A DNA stretch of 64,000 bases from Chrysoperla carnea. Lineage: Eukaryota > Arthropoda > Insecta > Neuroptera > Chrysopidae. Positions 51,101 through 63,100 of this stretch are shown here, piece after piece (positions within the stretch are counted from its first letter, which is position 1; every line of letters begins with the position of its first letter). Position numbers and translations under genes: made by a program. The notes beneath the pieces are model-generated. The model was not told the origin of the DNA. It did not search any database and saw only the letters and a list, made by a program, of their open reading frames with translations. Where the stretch lies: NCBI RefSeq assembly GCF_905475395.1, contig NC_058337.1, forward strand, positions 113,454,368-113,518,367, read 5' to 3'.

Positions 51101-54100
51101 TTGACCAACCTAATGATTTCTAATCTCTAATCTCTATAATGAGGAAAGCTAATCTCTATAATGGCACTTACAATGGGGAAATAGAAATCGGGAAACGCCA
51201 GGGAATTTTGAAAGTTAATTCTTGAAGCCACACTTGAATATAAAATCGCCTGAATATGCGATTACATAACGAAAACTAATATTCGTTTTCAAAATACAAC
51301 AAAAATTTATTACATAAATCAAAATAAACTAAAAAAAAAACCTCATAAAAATTAGTGGTGTTTTAAATAAGGAAATATTTTTAAATAATTAATAAATAAA
51401 TAAAATTAAATATTAAAAAAAAAAAATACATAAAAATAAATTTATAATAATATATTTAAAATCCGTGATCTTGAAATTAAAAATGACAGTCAATGGTATA
51501 ACAGTTTATTCGCGCGGTTAATTTACTAGATATTATATCGGAGTAGGGTAGTTAAAGAAATGCTGGAGTAAAAAAACTTGATTATTTTCATGAAAGAAAG
51601 ATTATTTTTAAACTTTTAACTGAATAATATCGTTATGACAACGAATTACTATTAAAATAAATTGGCTTCAATGAACTATTGCTCAAGCATTCCGTACCAA
51701 ATTTAAATGCATTGATCTATATTCATTTGTAATATGGTGTATGGATTAAGTTTTTTTTTGCCCATTTCTTAACAAAATATGAAAATACCGCAAAAATACT
51801 TGACAAAAAGTGAAATTAAAATTAAAATCATTCCAAAAGTAAATAAATATAAGCAAAAATTTCATATTAGCTACATTTTATCGTTTCAGAAAAATTCTAA
51901 TATTTTTTAATAATTTGTTGGGTTTCAATATCTTATAATTATAATTATATTCAATACGAATTGAAGAAATGTTGTTAATTTAATTTGAATCAGGTTTTGG
52001 AAAATTTTTAATTTTAGACAACAATTTGTTATGGAAAATTCTTTTAATCAATTTACAAAATCAAGTTTTTCCTTGCTTTGGAAAATTATTTTTTATTCTT
52101 CAAGTTTTTAGTAGAAGTCAATAATAATAATTATATTTGATTGGAAAAAAACGTGTTAATAACCATGAGCTAGAGCTGTCCATTTTTCTTTGTGCGCTGG
52201 AATTAATATTATTTCAAGATCGTTTTGTATTAGTTAACGAAATTCGCTATGAAAATTTCGAAACAATTATCCTAAACTCCAACAAAAACAGCAAATATTT
52301 CCACACCTCTGCATATACGCAACATATTAAATATCATAAAGCCTACTTAAAATTATGTAGCCTATGATGTAGCCCATTTTAAAGATGCAAGAATTTGACA
52401 CTTGAAGAATAGGAAATTGGAATAATTTTTTTTTGTATCACTCTAGATGAAGATTTCTCACTTCATGAATAGAAAAGTGAAGTTGGTTTTAAAAAATCTT
52501 CACTAGTATGCAAAATATGAACGTTTCAAATTCCTAATTATACAAAGAGGAAGATATCCCATAGAGATTACATATAAAACTTTGTTTTGCTAAAAGGAAG
52601 TGGCCAACCATTGAATGTAATTTTCGATTGGTTATAACTTTTTGGTTTTTTAATCAATTTTTAATTTCACTTTCAAATTTTGCCATAGCATCAAGTCTAG
52701 TTTTACATTTTTATGGGTAATATGGCCAATTCGTCACAATGATTAACCCTTATTGTACAGCATCATAAATTGGGATCAAACGTAATTCGCAAAGCCACAG
52801 GCAGCCATTTACTGTCTGTAACGATACTGGCTCATCGATAAATGCAAGTCCAGCAGACGATGAAAATTTATCAGTACCTATCTAACGTGACTTTAGCATT
52901 TTTTGAAAAGCGTACCATATCTAAGAGTCAATCATGAATCTTGATTTGAACTCTTTGACCAAAATTATAAATTTAAAATTAACGAAGTAATCGATAAAAA
53001 ATATAAAATTTTTTAAAAATTTTAAAGAAAAAAAAAGTCTGGACTTTCAAAAAATGTTCATTTTTAATGTTTCACATTGTAATAAATTTTTTGCAACGTG
53101 ACATTTTTATATTTATATTTAATAATTATAATTTCTCAAACTAATTATACCTGTATGATAATTTTTAATTCGATAAGGTAATTTGACAGCATTAAGTATA
53201 TTATTATAATTCTATGTTCGGTGCATATTTCGTCATTAACTGAGGGAATTAATAACAGAATATACATGAGTGACTCTTGAATTAATGATCATAATTTTAA
53301 TTCAAGTTCAAGCTCATCAAATAATGATGCTACGCCGCAATAAGTTGCAAGTAGGTATTTTTCTTGTTTAGATAATGAATTTAGGTATTTCCAATGATAT
53401 GAGACTTAAAGTAGTTTTCCACGAAATTGTGCGAAGAGGTTTTTCGACAGCATAAAGTTGTTAACAAAAAATTGTAGAAGCATTGATTGTCTCTGACATT
53501 TTTGAACATTTTTAGTTCGCGTATTTACTACATCGACAAAAAATTAAAATAATGACAACCTCATCTCGAAGTTGGTCGTTTCATATTGAAATAGAGTAAA
53601 AATACTTTCAAACAATTTCCTAATGATTGGAACAAGTACAAACACATACCTGATATGTCTTACCAGTGTGGAGTTGAGCCAACCACATGAGGATTGTTGT
53701 TATTAATAGACAAAAAATATATAAGATATTTTTGGACATAGGAACAACAAGACACTAAAATCATAGTAATCTATATGTCGCCGGTTCAAATCCGACTCGG
53801 GGAAATCTATTTTTTTTAATTAATAAATATACCTAATCAACTTGCTCATCACATCAGTATTTTGTTATAATATTTATAAGTGTTAGAACCAATCAAAAAA
53901 AGATTGTTTAAGTCTATGTTGCATTTCAAAACAACAATATTTGAAATTAGTTAGACAGTTTTTTTTCAGCTTAGCGATGTCGATTTCCTCTGATTTTCCA
54001 TTAATTTCATTGAAGTAAAACATTAAAAAGCGGTTTAAAAATAAAAATAATTCTTATTATTACACGTTTCATGCATTTATGAGTTTTGTTTCATTAATAA

Positions 54101-57100
54101 TTTTCATTATTTATGAAAATAATCGTGAAAACGATTTTAACCATACAAAATTACGTATAATTGAACTTGGGTGTTAAATGTATATTTTGTATTTGTTATT
54201 AGAAGCAAATATTGATTAACGTTACATTATTTCAAACAATTGTTTAAACAAAATTAATTCTAAAATACACTTTTAATCAAATTTTGTATATGACCAGAAA
54301 AATGATTGATAAGGACTTTTCATTGTAGAAGTATTTTCCAATTAACTAATCGGGCGCTCAGTTCTGACAAACTCAAAACCATTCAAGGAATTGTATAATT
54401 TCAAAATTATCGCTTTTATAAAAAGCATTGACAATAATAATTACACGATCATCCACAGCTCCATACTAAAACGCTGTTAAGGTTCATAATCAGAATATAA
54501 TTTGTTAATCAACTTGGGGTATTAAACAGGTCCAACAGCCAATAATATTTACGGTAGTCACATGTGATGTTTTCATATCAACACGCGAAAATTCATTCAT
54601 TTAAAATAAAAATACAGGAAATATATTAAACATTTTTATACCATGCATATATGTAATATGCAAGGTATACTAAGTTTAGTCCCAAGTTTGTAAAGCTTAA
54701 AAATATTGATGCTATGAACAAAAATTTTGGTATAGGTGTTCATAAAATCACCTAATTAGCCCATTTTCGGTTGTCTGTCCGTCTGTCCGTCTGTCTGTCA
54801 ACACGATAACTCAAAAACGAAAAAAGAAATCAAGCTGAAATTTTTACAATGTATTCAGTGCGTAAAAAGTGAGGTCTAGTTCGTAAATGAGCAACATAGG
54901 TCAATTGGGTCTTGGGTCCGTAGGACCCATCAAGTAAACCATAAGAGATAGAACAAAAGTTTAAAAAATAAAGTAAAAAATATTCCTTATAAAAAATTAT
55001 CCAACTTTTTTAAAGATTTTTTCGTAAACATTACTGTTTACGCGTGAGAGCGCAAATTAGGCGTTAATTGTATAGTATGTATTATATGGGAATATCAGTT
55101 ATGTATGTGTAACATGTATGTTACACATACATACAATTGTAATGGGATAGAGTAATCAACACTGTCTTTTCATGGTATTTCAATAATTAACTCAGTCAAT
55201 TGTTTGTTTTCGCTTGTTCATATATGTTTTTTTTTGTTATTTTCATAATTTATATTTAAAAATTCGTATAATAAATAAAAAGCAAATTTTTTATTTTGAA
55301 CACTTATTTTGCAATTTTATTTTTATAAACAATTTTCGTCAAAAAATAATCATAATATTTATGAATACAAAAACAAAAAATTTTTTTTTTATAATTTACG
55401 TAATAGCATTTTTTATCAATATTTTGCTTTCTAAAGTATTTTTATTTTATTATTATTTTAAATAATAAATAATAAACTTTGAAATTAAGGCAAGAAAAAT
55501 AAATTTTAACCTCGCCCCCTCTTAGACACACCCCTCAATTTTGTTTACATTCAATGGTTTATATCGCGTGGTATTTCTACGGATCTAGGCATTGATTTCT
55601 TTTTTATTTTGAAATTGAGCAGTTTTGGTAAATATTTTACATTTTTTAAATTGGGAAAACGTATACAAATTGAAGACTGTTTTCATTAGTATAAAATGAT
55701 CATGTTAATTATCGTTATCTCTTTTTTGGGGGCTCCCTGATCAAATTTGTAAATCCTCGCAGCACAAACCAATCAATCAAAGCACAAAATCAATGCTGAA
55801 AACTTATCTTTCATAAAATGTCCTAGCTTTTTCGCATGATTTGCTTCTTTAATTTTGGAGAAAATTTTTATGCCGAATATTTAGAAGACGTTTCAGAACT
55901 TATTTCAAAGATGTTTTAATAAATATTAGAACAACTCGAAATGAAATGTTTTCATACCCGCTAATCCAAAATTTTTCTTCATGTAGTGTGTTTATAGAAA
56001 TAATAACTGCTTGTTATTTATTTCTCACCATTCCTGGCACAGTAGAAAGACCTTTTTCGAAATTGATACTAATCAAAATTTATTTGAGAAATACCATGGT
56101 ACAAGAAAGGTTGAGGTCTTTGGCTTTTATTTCTTTTGAAAACTATAGTTATGATCTCTGCTAATGAAAAAACAAATCGTTCAAAAAATTAGTTTGTTAA
56201 TTAACTGGAGAATGGAAAATTTTTTGGTAGATCAATGAAAATATTTATATAGAACGCTTTAAATGCATAATAGTAGGATACCCTGATTGAATTTTATGAA
56301 TGATTTCCTACAAAAATTTATCTGATTGTTTGACATTGTATTTAATAACAAAATATAATAAGCTACTTAGTAGGAATGATAAGAATTTGAATTATTGTAG
56401 GCTGATAGCAAACATAGAATTATAACATAATTGCAAAAAACAAAATTATTTTAATAACGTTTTTATGTGGGGCAAAATTAGCACATACAGGGTGATTCAA
56501 AAAACCTCAATAAGAACTGCTTACATCAAAATAACTAAAAAGTTCATATGAACATATCGTCTAAAACCTTTCATTTTCGAGTTACACGAAATTTTAAACC
56601 AAAATATGATAATTGTAAGAAATATCTGAGATTCCTTACACAAAAATAAGAATAAATCATCAAGTTAACATATAGTCAAAAGAAATTTCATTTTTGAGAT
56701 ATTCAAACAAAAAATGTCAGTACAATATTCTCAAAATTTTATATCTCGAAAACTAAAAGTCTTAACCATAAGTTTATCAAATCTTTTTTTTATTTAATTT
56801 TTGTGTTTTAGAACAGAGGACGGTATAAGGGCGACCTTCACCCATCTGATAATCAGAGGAGACATAATTTTTACGAAATTATATTAATTGATAAACACGC
56901 CTATGATAGCTTTTCTATCGAAAAGTATTCATGGCTATTTCATATTAAATTAATTTTAATCAATTTTTCTTCCATAACGGTTTTGTAAAGGCAAACCTAA
57001 ACCATTATTTTGATAATTAAATTATCTTTCCTCTGATACCAATTTTGATTGGTTAACAGATCGTTGTATTTATCTATATTGACTTACGGTTTGAACAGGT

Positions 57101-60100
57101 AAGTTAATATAGGTAACTACATCCATCTGTAAACCAAAGTTCTTTTAGACAATGAGGAATAACAAATTAATAATTTATTTACCAATATCAAACGTAAGTT
57201 TTTAAACTTTATCATTCTGTATCTCGAAATTTTATTTATTTTTTTCATTTGACGCAAGGAATTCAATGCCTGAAGTTTATCAGAATATTTTTAAATTATT
57301 CTTTTGATTTTAAAAATGACTTTGAGTCTTGGAAAATGTTTGAACTATTTCTAAAACTATTTAAGACATTCAAAATGGTTTTTTGCAAAAATATTATTAT
57401 CGAAAACATCTAGTACAAATAATATGCATTCATACAGATAGAAATGAAATTCAATCTTTCGTACTTAAAACGCCCCCCATATTAATGGAGGTATTTCAAC
57501 ATTTATTCTGCGTCAAAGCTTATTTGCGTATTTGTGATAAAGTTAAATGTATTTAAATTAATTGAAGAAATATGAGTTATAAAAAATTAAAATACCAACA
57601 ATTTTTTGCTAGAACTGAAAATTTTTCTATAATTTCAAATACGTATTTGATACATAATTACGCATTTTATTTCTAGAAAAAAATTTTTGAAGTTATTTAA
57701 AAATTTAATTACATTCGAATAAATCCAATTGAAACGATTTTTGATTGCTCTAACAATAATATGGCAATAATAGCCTTGGAAAACCAATTTTTCAAAAAAC
57801 TATAAACAAATTAAAAAATTGGAAAAAAAACAACAATTTGTCAAACAATAGGTACGGTAATTATTATTTGTTGAAACAAATAATTTATTTTTTTTGTAAA
57901 TAATTAAAACAATAGGTATAAAGCTGGCCAACAAGGATCTCACTGAAAAAGGGACTCCACAAAAAAAAAAATTTTTGTATTTTTATTTTCACAGTTAGGG
58001 TACCACAGGTAGATTTACGAAGGTTAAAAAAAGGGACAGTGTCAACCGTGGCGTATTGGGCGTCCATCAAAAATCGACGCAGAAAATTAGGTGGACCCAT
58101 AACTTAAAAATCTTACCTCTCCCAGCCCTGTCTCAGTATTTTAAGACTACCTTAGTACTACACATTTACAATAAATTTTGATTTGCAAATAAGTCCAAAA
58201 AATCCACGATAACTCTCCACATACAGGTATTTTAGTATAATAAAGTAGACCAGTATAAATCAGCGGTGGATATCGGTTTTACTTGACTTCAAAAATTTGG
58301 TTACTACCGTGGCTAATAAAACGCTCGCCCGCTAAACGAGAGGTGCAAATCTTGTGTAAATTCACAATTATTTTTTGACAAATATGTCAGACATCGTGTT
58401 TAAATGAAATGTGCATTAATTTTTACACAATTCTAACGTTAACACAAAAGTAAAAAGTTTCAGTTTGTATGGTGAATTAGAGGCTAGCAAATTTAGTTGT
58501 GTTTAGATTCCGAGGACTTAAAAAGATATTATAATATTTAAATTTACAAAATCACAACTAAATTGTTTAAATTTTCGAAAACAGCTACGCCATATTATAT
58601 TATACTAAACTAGATATTATTTAATAATTTAATATTTAAATAAATAATATTTCTTGTTGATGTAACCAAAAAAAAACTATTATTATCGTAACTTGGTGTC
58701 TCTACAGACATAAAAAGATTTTAAAATGCTAGAGACAATGAAAAACCAATCTTGAAATTATACCTTTTTTAATTTTTTCTTTTAAGAACCATCGCTGAAA
58801 AAATGATTTTGGTGAGATCACTTTCAATTTAGTTCAAATAGTTTTGCTTAATATTTTAATGCACTTAATTGCGCACCCATCCTTTTGGATTTTACAATTT
58901 AGATTTTAGCGCCATAATGTCAAAAAATATAAACCATCATCTTCGAAAAAACTTTTAAAATAAATAGTAGACTCGTCCAGTTATTAGGAAAACTGATGAT
59001 TTTTAACTAAAATTTTAAATAGCTGAACGGAATAATATTTTCGTTGTTGTTTGGAGATCGTGTTTGTGCCTATCCGTAGCCATAATATGATTAAAAATAT
59101 TTAGGCATCAGTATTCTAATATTGATTGATTCGTATACGATAGATAAATGACATGCACAATGGGATAACATTTTTTTTCTACTATCTGTCTGTATTGTAT
59201 AATACTCAGTAACATTTTCTATAATTTACTTACGGCACTCGTATTGAAAATATTTGTTTGTCGTTGAGTGTACGTAATCATTATACAGATCTCTCATCAT
59301 TTGTAATGTTTTCAAAACAAATTTTTTTAATTTGATGACCTTGCTACTGAATTTAATTTTACACCTTGCTATTGAAATTTTAAGCTAGTGAATTAATAGT
59401 ATATTGTGCAACAAGTGCGTTTGAATGTTAATTGTACTCTAAATTGGAATTAGAAATATCTACCTAAGAACGGAAGGAGTGCTTTTACCACTCGAGGGAT
59501 AGGCTAATAGCTTAATAAACAAGAGCTAGTGCGATAAACTAACTTGCCGCTCGCAAATATAATTTGTAATTTGATACAATGGAAATCAGTGCGAAAAGAA
59601 AGAACTTACCCTCCATGCGAAATTTTTTTTTAAAATATCATGCATATTGGCATAAAATCAAACCAATAATTATAATACAATTTAGGGGGCTATCAGACTA
59701 TCTATTTCCTATGCAGATAATAAACTGGTAGTCTATGATTATATTATTGCATGCAAAACATAGTAAAGTTTGTCCTTGACCATCGAAAATTTAATTTATG
59801 AATGAAATCATTAAATTTAATGTGAACATAAAACAAACGTTTTTTTAGATTTTTAAGATTGTTTAGATATCATTTTTGGCTCGTTCCCAAATTTTTAACT
59901 TTTAGGAGACAAATCCTGAGCAAAAATGAAGGCGCATAGCATATGATGGTTAAGGTTAGAGTAGCTGCCCTGGGGTGGAACACACTTAGACCATCAGATC
60001 CGTTGTGTTAACGAAAAGTGGGTACCACCCCCGGCCACTGCTCTATAGAAAATTTGAAGCTGTATAAGAACAGCAAGAGTGCTTTGATTTTAACGGACTT

Positions 60101-63100
60101 CGGGCTAGAGAGGTCTTAAAAAAAGAACTGACGCAAATGAGTTCACTTCCTCTCCACTGTGACAACGTCTGCATGAATTGTGAAGCACTATTAGGCCCAG
60201 TCGTTAAACGTGTCTGTCTGCTAGCCAGTGTCTTGTAACAGCCGCAACGATTCTGCTTACCGACTTTTTTTTATTACGAATGCATTCTTGTATTTTTGGC
60301 AATTATTTGGTAAGTACCATGGAATGATATCGTGAGTATTGGGCAAAGCTTGGGTTTGTCACTCAGAAGCATCGCGTAGAAACCAAAAAGAATTTTATTA
60401 TTTCTGAGTAACTTTTTTTTTATTTTTTCTGAGTAACAAGGAGTAATTCTCTCACATGTCATGGTACTAGGATAATAACAAAAATCCATTAAAAATCAAA
60501 GCCTTAGACAAAAATTTTATCGAAACAAAAACTAAGCATAATTAAGCGCAAATTGTTTTATTATATAATAATGTAGCTTAGCAAAGTTTGAATTGAATAT
60601 AAACATATGACGTAGATTTTAAATTTACCATAACTAAAATAAATATTTATGCAATTGTTATATAAAAATAATAAATTGATTATGATTAGTTAAATGAAAT
60701 TCAAAATATTTCCACAGGTGATTCCTTCAAAAAATATTCTAAATTGTTCTTATTTGTTCTCTAATTATTTATAAAGCCAACTTAATGAATACCAAAACAT
60801 ACACGCTTACACACTTTATTATATTTATCTTCGAATCTAAATTATTTCTAATCGAAGTGGTATGAGTACCTACTTAAGCATTCTCCCATATTTTGGTAGA
60901 AAAAATGTCAGATAAACTAGACATATTTATCATTATTCGCAACTATTAGAATCTATAGTGGACACTGTTATGGCGGTTGAAGAGGGTACATGAATCTCCT
61001 GGGATAAACAAACAAAAAACTATAGAACATAAGTAAGTCAATTCGTAGAAATTCACTTTTAATGTCATTTAATTATATAGAATCTAGGATAATGTGTACA
61101 CCTCTTCATTTCATATTTAAATCTCAATAATTTCACTAAAATATCTCTTATGATAGAATAACCCATATTCACTATTCTGTTAGCTTGTAAAAAAAATTCT
61201 AATTTTTGCAAGCAATAGAATTAACTTAATTAATTCCAAATTTTAATTACTTAATCAATTAAAAATTGCAAAATTTTGATATCAATTAAAAAAATTATTA
61301 ACTTAAAATTATTGAAAATGACAAGGTAGAACGATGCTAAAGGCAAATTTTTTGTTAAAATAATCCATAAAACACTACACCATTTCCTTATTCTGTTAAT
61401 AATTTACATGCAAATTCGCATGGCTATATATAAATTTCTGAATGGCTATTGAACGGAGCCGAACCTGTAAGGTAAAAAATAATTTAGTCAAATATACCAA
61501 AAATGATTGTTGTTTTTTCTTATAATAAATTTTATTCCAAATTTAAATACATTTTTTCATTCTCTATAGAACGATTTAAATCTACCCAACTCAGCTGATC
61601 ACTGCACTTTTACCAGGGGATGTAGCTCAGTGGTAGAGCGTTCGCTTTGCATGTGAAAGGCCCGGGGTTCGATCCCCCGCATCTCCATTTTTTTTGTTTT
61701 ATTTTTACACACAGCGCACCACTTATAATAAATAAGGAGGAAATATAAGTTTAGTGATTAAGGAAATAACTTACTCTGAGTTATTTCTGAGCAGACCGCC
61801 GTTCAGAAGTTATTTCCTTTGATGCTTACTAAGTTAATGCAAAAAGATTTTTTACGAAGAATAATTTTCAAGAGCATCTGCCTTGAATCGCCAACCACAC
61901 TACTAGGTACTGATTAATAAAAATAAAATAAAATCGCCTTTTTAATAGAAAGTTATCCGATTTAAGACTGACGAAGGTCATGTTCATGATTAATTAATGG
62001 TAAACTTAATGAGGAATGCACTACTTGTTTGATAATTGTACGTAAATAAAATTGGAAACAAAACTAGTTTTCATTCGGAAAAATTTATGGGAGGTTTTTC
62101 ATTTATTCAAGGTGTATTTTCTTTTTTTTTTTTTTTTTTTTTTAAAAGAAACATCATTAATTATTTTTATTATATATTCTTCAATGAAATCATTCTCATT
62201 TACTTGCTATAAATTTTCGTAGGAGTGTCGGCTTTAAGGTTGTTCCCAGAATCTGTTAAAACTCAGCGAAATAAGGCCATAAGTAAGAGTAAAAGATTTT
62301 CAATTCTAGTTTTTAAGATATTGACGTCTGGAAATCAAAATGATGATTTTAAGTACTTCGGCCGTTACGTGACTAATCAACAAGTTAATTAGGCAATTTG
62401 TATAACCCAAAATAGTCGACTTTGTTGAATACCTTTATCTTTTCGATGTTTAAGATTAAAATTCTTTTGATTATACAAATTTTAAAATCTCCCTCAGTAG
62501 TAAAATTTTTTTAAATAAGTGTATTCGTTAAATCTTTAACGATATTTATTTATCTCATGTGAAAATTTGCATAAAATCAAAAAACTTTAATAACAAATTT
62601 CAAAATCATCAAATTCAACTACAATGCAGGAGTTGGTACAAAATTGTTATAAAAGTTGCCTATCTTTAAAGATTGTTCTCCTAAATATTGTATATAAAAA
62701 AATTGAAACCTTTTGAAATGCAAAAGTTTGTTATTTCAATTAGTAATTTTCCAATTCTTATTTTCAAAATTATGTACAGTTATAAACAATCAAAGATCAT
62801 CAGTAAAAATTATAATAACATTGAGACTTTATTTATTTCTAGGTAATTTGATTGCCTTTAGTGCTGGCTGTGTTTTAACATGGACATCACCTTGTCTACC
62901 AAAATTATACGATAATTGGGAAACGGACAGTCCTTTAGATCGACAAATTACACTAACAGAAAAATCATGGATATCATCTTTATTAGCATTAGCTGCTGCG
63001 TTTGGTCCAATTATTGCTGGATATTTAGCTGATCGTATTGGACGAAAAATTGTATTATTGGGTGCAGCTATACCATTTATTGTTGGCTGGGTTTTAATGG

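Larger units (their letters stand above)
48389..62842 (+). other. 14.45-kb intron 1 of transporter C
   Basis: Donor GTGAGT and acceptor TTTCTAG bound it. It contains one foldback copy, one family-1 copy, both GGTTAGG-headed repeats, tRNA-like relics and a functional-looking tRNA-Ala. No protein-coding nested gene was found on either strand. Confidence 0.7.

Noticed and set aside
54779-54800. GTCTGTCCGTC repeats considered as a CRISPR-like or satellite array
   Set aside because: They are short tandem tetramers internal to repeat family 1; there are no spaced repeats and the DNA is eukaryotic.
61760-61819. 13-bp inverted repeat after the tRNA gene (AAGGAAATAACTT arms)
   Set aside because: Short arms and a long loop without target duplication; expected occasionally in AT-rich DNA.
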